A stretch of 64,000 bases of DNA from Acidobacteriota bacterium (lineage in GTDB: Bacteria; Acidobacteriota; Blastocatellia; Pyrinomonadales; Pyrinomonadaceae): assembly GCA_019239425.1 (NCBI GenBank), contig JAFAZX010000018.1, forward strand, positions 1-64,000. The letters run 5' to 3'. Positions 16,729 to 24,742 of this stretch are shown piece after piece. The notes under the pieces are model-generated. The model searched no databases. It had not been told where the DNA came from and was given only the letters and a program-made list of their open reading frames with translations. Both the position numbers and the translations under genes were made by a program. Every line of letters starts with the position of its first letter. Position 1 is the first letter of the stretch.

Positions 16729-18609
16729 ATGGAAAATAAACAGCGGCTTGACTATTACGTCTACTTCGTCGTCGCACTCGCCGTGGTCGCGCTCGCGCTC
16801 TGCCTCGGCACGATGTCGTTCTCGCACCTCGACCTGAGGTTCCTCCTGCTGGCGGCCGTGACCGTCTTCCTGAGTGCGCGGCTGGAGATTCAGATCCCGC
16901 ACTCGGACGGCGGCCACATCACCATCTCCGACACCTTCATCTTCCTCACGATGCTGCTCTACGGCGGCGGCCCGGCGACGATCCTCGCCGGGGCCGAGGG
17001 CGCCTACTCCGCCATCCGCTTCAACGGCAAGTTCAAGATCGTCGCCTTCAACTTCGCGCAGATGCTGACCTCGACCTTCGTCACCGCGACGGTGATGAGT
17101 CGCATCTTCGGCCCGCCGGAGGCACTGCCGTTCGACGAGAATCTCGGGAAGTTCCTCTCGGCCATCTGCGTCATGGCCGTCGTGCAGTACCTGACGAACT
17201 CCTGGCTCGCGTCGGTGCACACAGCGCTCAGGGTGGGGCAGGGCGTCGCGCACACCTGGAGCAAGTACTACCTCTGGTCTTCGATCACGCACCTCGCGGG
17301 GGCCTCGGCCGCGGGCCTCATCTCGCGCGTCGTCGTCCGCTTCGGCTTCTCCTACGTCCTGCTGACCGCGCCGATCATCGTCATCGTCTACCTGACCTAC
17401 CGCACCTACCTCAAGAGCGTCGAGACTTCGGCCGCGCAGGCCGAGCAGGCCGAACGCGAGCGCATGCGCGAGCACTACGCGCAGATGGAGAAGCTGTCGG
17501 CCTTGGGCGAGCTGGCGTCGGGCGTGGCGCACAACTTCAACAACACGCTGACCGGCATCCTCGCCCGCGCGCAGCTCCTCCTCGACACCAAGGACCTGAA
17601 GGACGTGCGGCGCGGCCTGCGCATCATCATCCAGACGGCGGAGGACGGCGCCAAGACCGTCAAGCGCATCCAGGACTTCGCGCGCCAGCGCCGCGACCAG
17701 GACTTCGTCCGCATCGACGTCGACCAGCTGATGCTCGAAGTCGCGGAGATCACGCGGCCGCGCTGGAAGGATCACGCCGAGGCCGCCAACGTCCACATCA
17801 AGCTCGTCCGGCAGATCGGCTCGAACGCCGTCATCATGGGCGACGCGGGCGAACTGCGCGAGGTGCTGGTCAACATGGTCTTCAACGCCGTGGACGCGAT
17901 GTCCGACGGCGGCACGCTCACGCTCTCGACTTCGGACGGCGGCGACGAGGTCGTGCTCACCGTGGCCGACACCGGCACGGGCATGACCGAGGAGGTGCGC
18001 TCGCGCATCTTCGACCCCTTCTTCACGACGAAGGGCAAGGCCGGGATGGGCCTCGGCCTGTCGGTCTCGTACGGCATCATCCGGCGCCACGAGGGGCGCG
18101 TCGAGGTCGATTCGGAGGTGGGGAAGGGGACGACCTTCCGCATGACCTTCCCCGTCGTCGGCGAGTCGGACACGCAGCGCATCAACGACACGGGGCCGCT
18201 GCTGCCCGAGCGCACCGACGGGACGCTGCGCATCCTCGTCGTGGACGACGAGGACTACGTGCGCGAGCTGCTCGCCGACATCCTCGAACGCGAGGGCTGC
18301 GAGGTCTCGCTCGCGGGCGAGGGGCGCGAGGCTTTGAAGCTCTTCGACTCGTCGGACTACGACGCCGTCTTCACCGACGTGGGCCTGCCGGGCATGAGCG
18401 GCTGGGAGGTGGCGCGCGCCGTGCGCGAGCGCGACGGGCAGGTGGCGCTCGCCGTCATCACCGGCTGGGGCGACACCGTCACGCCCGAAGAGCAGTCCGA
18501 GGCGCAGGCCGACTGGATCGTGCCGAAGCCCTTCACCGTCGAGCGCATCGCCGGCCTCGTCGGCGAAATCTCCGCCCGCAAGGCCGCCGCCCACCACGCG
18601 GTCGGCTGA
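16729..18609 (+). CDS. Hybrid sensor histidine kinase with multi-helix membrane sensor and C-terminal receiver
   Basis: 626 residues. The first 225 residues hold about eight hydrophobic helices, a MASE-like integral membrane sensor, without a large periplasmic domain. A coiled linker leads to HisKA (LASGVAHNFNNTLTGI, phospho-His in VAHNFNN), HATPase_c (MVFNAVDAMSDGG, VADTGTGM, GMGLGLSVSYGII) and a receiver domain (LVVDDEDYVRE, VFTDVGLPG, Lys in WIVPKPF). The HNFNN H-box is typical of the HisKA_4/HPK4 group of hybrid kinases. The attached receiver implies either autoregulation or a phosphorelay. No partner output regulator is adjacent. Confidence 0.9.
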   Translation: MENKQRLDYYVYFVVALAVVALALCLGTMSFSHLDLRFLLLAAVTVFLSARLEIQIPHSDGGHITISDTFIFLTMLLYGGGPATILAGAEGAYSAIRFNGKFKIVAFNFAQMLTSTFVTATVMSRIFGPPEALPFDENLGKFLSAICVMAVVQYLTNSWLASVHTALRVGQGVAHTWSKYYLWSSITHLAGASAAGLISRVVVRFGFSYVLLTAPIIVIVYLTYRTYLKSVETSAAQAEQAERERMREHYAQMEKLSALGELASGVAHNFNNTLTGILARAQLLLDTKDLKDVRRGLRIIIQTAEDGAKTVKRIQDFARQRRDQDFVRIDVDQLMLEVAEITRPRWKDHAEAANVHIKLVRQIGSNAVIMGDAGELREVLVNMVFNAVDAMSDGGTLTLSTSDGGDEVVLTVADTGTGMTEEVRSRIFDPFFTTKGKAGMGLGLSVSYGIIRRHEGRVEVDSEVGKGTTFRMTFPVVGESDTQRINDTGPLLPERTDGTLRILVVDDEDYVRELLADILEREGCEVSLAGEGREALKLFDSSDYDAVFTDVGLPGMSGWEVARAVRERDGQVALAVITGWGDTVTPEEQSEAQADWIVPKPFTVERIAGLVGEISARKAAAHHAVG

Positions 18610-18727
18610 CCGCGCGCCCGAACTCCACAATTTAAAATCCCCATAACACCTCCGCCGCTTGTCGCCGCACGCCTCCGCGTACTAAGCTTGCGCACAATCG
18701 CTTTTACAATTCGGAAGGAGGAAGGGC

Positions 18728-19156
18728 ATGGCAGAGAACGTGCAGCCCGGTGCGGGCGAGCAGCGCGAAGAGTCTTCTTCGTCGGGTCTCCTACTCTCGG
18801 TCGATCCGTTGCAGGGGGCGAAGAGCTACAAGCTGGCGGGCGACGACGGCTCGGACGGCAGTGACAAGGGCGGGCTTCTGGGCGACGACGGCTCGGACGC
18901 CGACGGCAGCGACAGCGCGCTCGGCGGCGACGACTCCGACGCCTCTGACACCGACGGCACCGACGGCGGCGACAGCGACGGCTCCGACGGTTCGGACTCG
19001 GACGGCTCCGACGCGGGCGGCATCGCCGCCGACAGCGACAGCACGGACGCGCAGATGAACCCGCTCGGCATCGGCGACACCAACGTCGACGGCACGAGCA
19101 CGGACTCCGACGGCACGGACGGGACAGTCGCGCCCGGCAATCCGCAGGACGTCTAA
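18728..19156 (+). CDS. Acidic Asp/Ser/Gly repeat protein, unknown function
   Basis: 142 residues with a strong ribosome binding site (GGAAGGAGGAAGGGC before the ATG). The first 38 residues look like a leader-type region (EESSSSGLLLSVDPLQGAKS), followed by about 95 residues of DGSD, DSDGSD, DGTDGG and similar units, almost without hydrophobic residues, ending GNPQDV. The codons are in a consistent frame and the composition is unlike antisense shadows. It starts a run of genes with JmjC oxygenase and sucrase/ferredoxin-like products 45 bases downstream. It could be a disordered, cation-binding protein or a ribosomally made substrate of the JmjC enzyme, whose family hydroxylates Asp/Asn/His/Arg side chains; both are inference. 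Confidence 0.75.
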   Translation: MAENVQPGAGEQREESSSSGLLLSVDPLQGAKSYKLAGDDGSDGSDKGGLLGDDGSDADGSDSALGGDDSDASDTDGTDGGDSDGSDGSDSDGSDAGGIAADSDSTDAQMNPLGIGDTNVDGTSTDSDGTDGTVAPGNPQDV

Positions 19157-19200
19157 GCGGGCGCGGCACCGCCGCCCGACCACGACGGCACTGATTCCAC

Positions 19201-20433
19201 ATGAGTGTCGCGCAGACACAGACAACCCCGCCGGGCTTCGACAGTCTGGCGCGGATGCTCGAACCTTACGCCCCGGGGGAGTTCCTCGACTCCTCCTGGG
19301 GCGTTAACTTCCTGCACGTGCGCGGGCGCGCGGGGCGCTTCGCGCACATGATGCCCTGGGGGCGGCTGAGCGAGATACTCGGCCGCCACCGGCTCGACTT
19401 CCCGCGCCTGCGCGTCGTGCGCGACGGCAAGTCCCTGCCCGTCTCGTCCTACCTCCGACACCTTTCCGGCGGCCGGCAGAAGGCGACAGTCCCGCGTCTG
19501 AAGCACGCGGGGCTCGCGCGCCACCTGCGCGAGGGCGCGACCCTCGTGCTCGACGCGGTGGACGAGCTGTCCGAGCCGGTCGAAGAGTTGGCGAAGGGGC
19601 TTGAGCTCTTCTTCCGCGAGCGCGTGCAGGTCAACCTCTACGCCGGCTGGCAGACCTCGCGCGGCTTCGACCTGCACTGGGACGACCACGACGTTTTCAT
19701 CCTGCAAGTCGCCGGGCGGAAGCGCTGGAGCGTCTACGGGCAGACGCGGCCCTACCCGCTCGTCAACGACCTGGAGAAGGCGCAGAAGCCCGAGCACGAA
19801 CCCTTGTGGGAGGGGACGCTCGAAGACGGCGACCTGCTCTACATCCCGCGCGGCTGGTGGCACGTCGCGGTGCCTTTGGCCGAGCCGACGCTGCACCTGA
19901 CGGTCGGCGTGCACAACCGCACGGGGCTAGACCTTCTGCGCTGGCTCTCGGACGCCGTGCGCGCGTCGGAGGCGTTCCGGCAAGACCTCCCGCACCTGGC
20001 TTCTCCGGCCGAGCGCGCCGCGCACAACGCGCGCCTGCGCGAGGAGCTGCTCGCCGCTTGGGACGACACTCTCGTCGAACGTTTCTACCAAGACCTCGAC
20101 GCGCGGGCCGAGCCGCGCGCGCGCGTCGCGCTGCCGTGGGTCGCGACGCCGGACGCCGCGCCGCCCGAAGGCGCGACGGTCGTCCGCCTGCTCGCGCCGC
20201 GGCCTTTCAAGTTGGAGGCCGTGAACGGCGTCGTCGAGTTCGCCTCGATGGGACAGCACTGGCGCTTCGCCGAAGGAGCTCTGCCCGTCCTGCGCGCGCT
20301 CAACGAGCGCCGGGCCTGCACGGTCGCGGAGCTGTGCGAGGCCGCGCGCGTCGCGCCGGGGACGGTGCGCGTCTTTCTCTCGGAGCTGGCGCACAAGGGG
20401 TTCGTCGCCTTCGACGTTGAAGGGGGAGTGTGA
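19201..20433 (+). CDS. JmjC/cupin 2-oxoglutarate oxygenase (ROXA/YcfD-like) with C-terminal winged helix
   Basis: 410 residues. The JmjC core contains the Fe-binding HxD in FDLHWDDHDVFILQVAGRKRW (His and Asp in HWDDHD, about residue 159-164) and the distal His in GWWHVA (about 222), plus the ribosomal-oxygenase signature of a dimer-helix region after it. The last 70 residues (ACTVAELCEAARVAPGTVRV and following) resemble the winged-helix end of YcfD/MINA53-type ribosomal oxygenases, which hydroxylate Arg or His in ribosomal proteins. Here the upstream neighbour is an Asp-rich repeat protein, an alternative substrate. The stop overlaps the next start by 4 bases (GTGA). Confidence 0.85.
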   Translation: MSVAQTQTTPPGFDSLARMLEPYAPGEFLDSSWGVNFLHVRGRAGRFAHMMPWGRLSEILGRHRLDFPRLRVVRDGKSLPVSSYLRHLSGGRQKATVPRLKHAGLARHLREGATLVLDAVDELSEPVEELAKGLELFFRERVQVNLYAGWQTSRGFDLHWDDHDVFILQVAGRKRWSVYGQTRPYPLVNDLEKAQKPEHEPLWEGTLEDGDLLYIPRGWWHVAVPLAEPTLHLTVGVHNRTGLDLLRWLSDAVRASEAFRQDLPHLASPAERAAHNARLREELLAAWDDTLVERFYQDLDARAEPRARVALPWVATPDAAPPEGATVVRLLAPRPFKLEAVNGVVEFASMGQHWRFAEGALPVLRALNERRACTVAELCEAARVAPGTVRVFLSELAHKGFVAFDVEGGV

Positions 20434-21380
20434 CGGAGTCTGACGCGGGGCAGTCGCGCTTCTTCTGTTCGGAGCTTTCGCGGCGCGCGGGCGAGCGGGT
20501 CGCGGGCACGGCCTCGACGGGCGCCGTCTGGCTCCTGCTCGAATACCCGCACGGCTGGGGCCGCCACGCGTTTCAGGAGAGCGCGCTGCCCGCCGAGGTC
20601 AAGCAGTTCTTCAAAGACGCGACGGCGCGCATACGCCACTCGCGCATCCTCTTCGTCAAGACCGACCGCGGCCGGCGCGACGCGCGCATGAACCTCTTCG
20701 TCATCCGCTGCCGCGAGCGCTCTCCCTTCGTCGTCCGCCTCCAGGTCGAGAAGTATTTCGACCTGCTCCGCTACGACCTCGCGGAGATCGCCTCGGGCCG
20801 CGACCCGCAGGGCGGCGAGGTCGGCGCGGGGCCGCTCTACCTCGTCTGCACGCACGGCCGGCGCGACAAGTGCTGCGCGAAGTTCGGCATGCCCCTCTAC
20901 AACACCCTGCGCGAGCGCGCGGGCGAATGCGTCTGGCAGTCTTCGCACGTCGGCGGCGACCGCTTCGCGGGCAACCTCGTCTGCTTCCCGCACGGCCTCT
21001 TCTACGCGCACGCCACGCCCGAGTCGGCCCGCCGCACGGTGGAGGCTTACAACGAGGGGCGCATCCTCGCGGAAGGGTTCCGCGGCCGCGCCTGCTACTC
21101 CAATCAGATTCAGGCCGCCGAAGCTTTCGTGCGCGAAGAGGCCGGGCTGTCGGGCGTCGAAGACCTGCACTTCCTCTCCTCGCACGCGGAGGGAGCCGAC
21201 GCCTGGCGCGTCCGTTTCGAGGAGCGCGCCGCCGCGCGCATCCACGAGGCGGAAGTCGTCCGCCGCGCCTCCGACTTCCGCGCCTTCATCACCTGCCACT
21301 CCGCCGACCCGCGCCCCGTCCCGCAGTTCCACCTCGAAGCGCACCACGTCCTGCCCGCGCCTGACGCGAACGAGGTCTGA
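20430..21380 (+). CDS. Sucrase/ferredoxin-like protein (thioredoxin-fold [2Fe-2S] family)
   Basis: 316 residues from a GTG overlapping the JmjC gene by 4 bases. It carries the hallmarks of the sucrase/ferredoxin-like family: FFCSELSRRAGERVAGTAS at the start, a middle VEKYFDLLRYD region and a cysteine cluster CTHGRRDKCCAKFGMPLY near residues 140-157, followed by QSSHVGGDRFAGNLV. The Cys residues probably bind an iron-sulphur cluster. The reaction is unknown in bacteria. Translational coupling to the oxygenase suggests it could supply electrons to, or act in the same pathway as, the JmjC enzyme. Confidence 0.82.
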   Translation: MTESDAGQSRFFCSELSRRAGERVAGTASTGAVWLLLEYPHGWGRHAFQESALPAEVKQFFKDATARIRHSRILFVKTDRGRRDARMNLFVIRCRERSPFVVRLQVEKYFDLLRYDLAEIASGRDPQGGEVGAGPLYLVCTHGRRDKCCAKFGMPLYNTLRERAGECVWQSSHVGGDRFAGNLVCFPHGLFYAHATPESARRTVEAYNEGRILAEGFRGRACYSNQIQAAEAFVREEAGLSGVEDLHFLSSHAEGADAWRVRFEERAAARIHEAEVVRRASDFRAFITCHSADPRPVPQFHLEAHHVLPAPDANEV

Positions 21381-21413
21381 ACTTCGCCTGTTGTCCGTGC
21401 GTCTTTCAAAGTT

Positions 21414-22343
21414 ATGAACGTCGCCAACAACGTCCTCGAATCCATCGGCAACACGCCGCTCGTGCGCCTGACGAAGGTCGTGCCGCCCGGCTCCGCGCGC
21501 GTGCTGGTGAAGCTTGAATGGGCGAACCCGACCGGCAGCATGAAAGACCGCATGGCGCTGGCCTCCGTCGAGGCGGCCGAGAGGGACGGGCGTCTGCCGC
21601 CGGGCGGCACCGTCGTCGAGTACACCGGCGGCTCGACGGGCGTCTCACTCGCGCTCGTCTGCGCCGCGAAAGGCTACGCACTCGAGATCGTCACCTCCGA
21701 CGCCTTCAGCGAGGAGAAGATTCGCACCATGCGGGCCTTCGGCGCCAACGTCACCGTCATCCCGAGTGACAACCGGAAGATTACCGAGGCGCTGATTAAA
21801 GAGATGATCGCCACGGCGCGCGGCATCAGCGCGCGCCCCGGCCACTGGTGGGTCGACCAACTCGGCAACGCGGACGCCGCCGCGGGCTACCACTCGCTCG
21901 GCGAGGAGGTCTGGGAGCAGACGGGTGGCGACGTTGACGCCTTCGTCCACTCGGTGGGCACCGCGCATTCGATCCACGGCGCGACGAGGGCCTTACGCCG
22001 GCACAACCCCGGCCTACACGTCGCGGCCGTCGAGCCCTCCGAGTCGGCCATCCTGTCGGGCGGGACTTCGGGCTCACACAGGATCGAAGGCATCGGCATC
22101 GGCTTCGTCCCGCCGCTATGGCGCAGGGAGGAGGTCGACGAAATCCTGACGGGCTCGACCGAGGAGGCCGCGGGGATGTGCCGCCGCCTGGCCCGCGAAG
22201 AGGGCATCTTCGCCGGCACCTCTTCGGGGCTCAACGTGGTCGCCGCCCTCCGCGTCGCGGAGCGGCTCGGCCCCGCGGCCACGGTCGTCACGCTCATGGT
22301 CGACTCCGGCATCAAGTACGTCAGCACAGACTTGTATCGTTGA
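21414..22343 (+). CDS. PLP-dependent cysteine synthase family protein
   Basis: 309 residues. Fold-type II PLP enzyme: the PLP-binding Lys in NPTGSMKDRMA (about residue 43), the phosphate- and substrate-binding loop YTGGSTGVSLALV, the SVGTAHSIHGATRALR region where CysK proteins have a G-T-GG-T loop, and the GTSSGLNVVAALRVA phosphate cradle. It could be O-acetylserine sulfhydrylase or a cystathionine beta-synthase type enzyme; the HGATRALR loop differs from typical CysK, so the substrate is open. It is 33 bases after the sucrase/ferredoxin-like gene. The ribosome binding site is weak. Confidence 0.82.
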   Translation: MNVANNVLESIGNTPLVRLTKVVPPGSARVLVKLEWANPTGSMKDRMALASVEAAERDGRLPPGGTVVEYTGGSTGVSLALVCAAKGYALEIVTSDAFSEEKIRTMRAFGANVTVIPSDNRKITEALIKEMIATARGISARPGHWWVDQLGNADAAAGYHSLGEEVWEQTGGDVDAFVHSVGTAHSIHGATRALRRHNPGLHVAAVEPSESAILSGGTSGSHRIEGIGIGFVPPLWRREEVDEILTGSTEEAAGMCRRLAREEGIFAGTSSGLNVVAALRVAERLGPAATVVTLMVDSGIKYVSTDLYR

Positions 22344-22467
22344 GAGGGGCGGAAAAATGGGAACGTTGAGAAGTCGAAGGCGTGCTCTGTTCTCGTTGGC
22401 CGACCCCGATTGAGTTGCGGAGAATGGCCCGGCTCGGCCGTACCCGTCTGAAAGGGGGAAGACATTT

Positions 22468-22962
22468 ATGCGCTACGTCATGAAGCAGAAGTTCTTCAGC
22501 CTCGGCGACTCGTTCGCCATCAGGGACGAGCAGGGGCAGGAGGTCTTTCGTGCTCAGGGCAAGGTCATCAGCTTCGGCGACCAGTTGACGCTGCGCGACG
22601 CCTCCGGCGAGGAGGTCGCGTACATCAGTCAGAAGGTCTTCTCGTGGGGGCCGACCTACGAGATATACAGGGGCGGGCAGCTCTTCGCCGTCGTGAAGAA
22701 GAAGATGTTCACCTTCTTCAAGCACATCTTTACGGTGGACGTGCCCGGCCCCGACGACCTCGTCGCCGAGGGCGACTTCTGGGAGCTGGAGTTCGCCTTC
22801 AGCCGGGGCGGGCAGACGGTCGCCGTCGTGTCGCGGCAGTGGTTCTCGTGGGCCGACACCTACGGCGTGGACGTGGCCGAAGGCGAGGACGACGTGCTCA
22901 TCCTCGCCAGCACCATCGTCATCGACATGGTGCGCGCCGACAGTCGAAGGCATTCGTCGTGA
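22468..22962 (+). CDS. LURP-one-related (tubby C-terminal-like) protein
   Basis: 164 residues with AAAGGGGGAAGAC upstream of the ATG. The whole protein follows the LURP-one pattern of repeated beta-hairpins: MKQKFFSLGDSFAIRDEQGQ, VFRAQGKVISFGDQLTLRD, ISQKVFSWGPTYEIYRGGQ, VVKKKMFTFFKHIFTVDV, then SRQWFSWADTYGVDVAEGED. The fold resembles the tubby phosphoinositide-binding domain; in bacteria the family is often called YxjI-like and may act as a membrane-lipid-linked scramblase or sensor, without firm proof. It is 11 bases upstream of a secreted HExxH protein. Confidence 0.85.
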   Translation: MRYVMKQKFFSLGDSFAIRDEQGQEVFRAQGKVISFGDQLTLRDASGEEVAYISQKVFSWGPTYEIYRGGQLFAVVKKKMFTFFKHIFTVDVPGPDDLVAEGDFWELEFAFSRGGQTVAVVSRQWFSWADTYGVDVAEGEDDVLILASTIVIDMVRADSRRHSS

Positions 22963-22973
22963 GGCGGAACTTC

Positions 22974-23957
22974 ATGAGCCGCAATCGTCTTTCGACTTTC
23001 GTCGCGGCCCTCTGCTTCGGCCTGCTCGTCGCCTCGGCCGCGGCGGCGCAGGACAGGGCGTCCGTGACGGTCGGGCGTTACCGCCTGCAGAGCAACCCGT
23101 GGGTCAACCTGCACCAGCGACTCCTCTACGAAGCGGCCTTCAAGTGGGACAAGCCGCCCGCCGGACTCTCCGGCGAACAACTCAAGCAGTGGGCGAAGGC
23201 GGTCGAGGACTACCGCGCGTACGTCGGCCGGCGCAACCCGATCTTCAACGACGAGCTGATTCGTCTCAACACCGCCCTCTCGGGGACGAACACGGACAGG
23301 CTGCCGGCTTCCGTCCCCACGGCGGCGCAGAAGGTGCTCGAAGCGGCGATGCCGCTCTACCGCGCGGCGCAGTGGGAGGAGGACGACCGCGCGAACCGTT
23401 TCTGGATCGCCGTCGCCGAGCCGCTGCTCGCGTCGGCGGGCGAGGAGTTGGCCGAGGCGCACGCGAAGGTTTACGGCGTGCCCTTCCCGAAGCGCATCCT
23501 CGTGGACGTGACCTCGTTCGGGTGGCAGTTCGGCGCCTACACGGTCGGCGAGGGCGAGTCGGCGCACGCGGTCATCGCGAGCACGGACAAGGGCACGCAA
23601 GGGTTCGGAGCCCTGGAGTCTCTGATGCACGAGCCTTCGCACGCCATCGTCGGCGCGGACGAGGGCGCCATCGGCTCCGAACTCAAGCGCCTCTCGGCCG
23701 AGACGGGCTTGCGGCCGATGGCGAACCTCTGGCACGCGATCCTCTTCTACACCTCGGGCGAGCTGACGCGGCGCGCGCTGGCGCGGCGGGGCGTGGCCGA
23801 CTACCGGCCTTTCATCCTCGACATGTACGGCCGCGGCTTCAGCGGCTTCCGTACGTCGCTCGAAACGCACTGGCAGGCGTACCTCGACGGCAAGGTCTCG
23901 CGCGAAGACGCGCTCCGCCAGATTCTCATCGAGACGGCGCCCCCGCCGAAGAAGTAA
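22974..23957 (+). CDS. Secreted protein with HExxH motif, putative zincin
   Basis: 327 residues from the ATG at 22974 with GAGGCGGAAC upstream. A signal peptide (LSTFVAALCFGLLVASAAAA) ends near residue 25. In the second half is SLMHEPSHAIVGADEG, an HExxH zinc-site motif; a Glu some 20 residues downstream (SAETG) could be a third ligand as in gluzincins, and a helical C-terminal segment follows. It looks like a small metallopeptidase-like exported protein but no characterised family is recognised, and HExxH alone is weak evidence. It ends 3 bases before a long palindrome. Confidence 0.65.
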   Translation: MSRNRLSTFVAALCFGLLVASAAAAQDRASVTVGRYRLQSNPWVNLHQRLLYEAAFKWDKPPAGLSGEQLKQWAKAVEDYRAYVGRRNPIFNDELIRLNTALSGTNTDRLPASVPTAAQKVLEAAMPLYRAAQWEEDDRANRFWIAVAEPLLASAGEELAEAHAKVYGVPFPKRILVDVTSFGWQFGAYTVGEGESAHAVIASTDKGTQGFGALESLMHEPSHAIVGADEGAIGSELKRLSAETGLRPMANLWHAILFYTSGELTRRALARRGVADYRPFILDMYGRGFSGFRTSLETHWQAYLDGKVSREDALRQILIETAPPPKK

Positions 23958-23960
23958 GTC

Positions 23961-24044
23961 TAACCACAGAGACACAGAGGCACAGCTCGTCGACTTCTGA
24001 AGATGAAGAAGTCAACGAGCTGTGCCTCTGTGTCTCTGTGGTTA
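23961..24044. repeat. CCACAGAG palindrome, copy 2
   Basis: Inverted repeat with 38-base arms (23961-23998 and 24007-24044), one mismatch, 8-base loop. The outer arm is the same TAACCACAGAGACACAGAGG sequence as in copy 1, while the inner arm (CTCGTCGACTTCT) is copy-specific. It lies between convergent genes ending at 23957 and 24056. Confidence 0.92.
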
Positions 24045-24055
24045 AATTTCGGGGA

Positions 24056-24484
24056 TTAGTTGACGGTGAAGCTCGCCGACTTCTGATCCTTCTGCTGGCC
24101 GCTGTCGTCGAGCAGGAAGACCTCGACCTTATACTTGCCCTTCGGGAAGCCGGCCGCGGGCGGCGAGAAGGTGTAGGTCGCCGTGCCGCTGCCCGGCAGG
24201 TCGAGCGTCTTCTCCAGCCCGGGGATGGGGCCGGCCGTCTGGCCCTCCACGTCTTCGAAGGCGAGCAGCCCCTTGACCTTGACCGCGCCCGGCACGTTCG
24301 AGACGGTCGCGACCGCGTAGACCGTGTCCTCCGGCGCGAACGTGCTCGTCGGGGAACTGGCCGTCTGATCCTTGCCGAGCTTGAGGTCGCTGATGTTGGC
24401 CGTCGAGGCGCTGAAACTGCACGCCACCGCGGCGAAGACAAAAATCCCTAAGGAGACCAACAGTCCCCCTCTCGCTGTACGCAT
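24056..24484 (-). CDS. Small lipoprotein of unknown function
   Basis: 142 residues from the ATG at 24484, chosen because AAAGGAG lies 6 bases upstream (upstream in-frame starts give an unlikely Cys-rich extension). A lipoprotein signal, GLLVSLGIFVFAAVACS, places the modified Cys near residue 21. The mature part is a single beta-sandwich-like domain of about 115 residues: AVATVSNVPGAVKVKGLLAF, ATYTFSPPAAGFPKGKYKVE and an EVFLLDDSG strand, similar in layout to Ig-like or BsuPI-type domains that bind extracellular partners. No catalytic residues are visible. It is a single-gene unit ending at the palindrome. Confidence 0.75.
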   Translation of the reverse strand: MRTARGGLLVSLGIFVFAAVACSFSASTANISDLKLGKDQTASSPTSTFAPEDTVYAVATVSNVPGAVKVKGLLAFEDVEGQTAGPIPGLEKTLDLPGSGTATYTFSPPAAGFPKGKYKVEVFLLDDSGQQKDQKSASFTVN

Positions 24485-24742
24485 CCTCACTCCTTTCATC
24501 CGCAAAACGGTTCGAGGGAAAATTTTGAAGCCGTTGCCGCCACACTCCTCGGGCACGCCTGGACGGCTGCACATACTAACACTTCGCGGCCGGTTTTTCC
24601 CCGCGCCCGAAAATTATTTCGCGGGAACCGAGGGACGGGCGGCGGTGTCGGTGTGACGCGTGCGCGCAAGTCGCGCGGGGCCGCCCCGTTCCAAAGGGCG
24701 TAACAAGGCGGAGACATCCCGTGGATGCCGAGAGGTCTGTTT

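Noticed and set aside
16660-18630. 656-codon open frame on the minus strand opposite the hybrid kinase
   Set aside because: High-GC antisense shadow: low-complexity His/Arg/Asp/Val composition, no ribosome binding site, and the plus strand carries a complete hybrid kinase.
24595-24630. Imperfect palindrome CCGCG...CGAAA-ATTA-TTTCG...CGGG in the divergent gap 24485-24724
   Set aside because: Short 5-base core stem with bulges; not convincing as a terminator or operator. The gap otherwise shows nothing clear.
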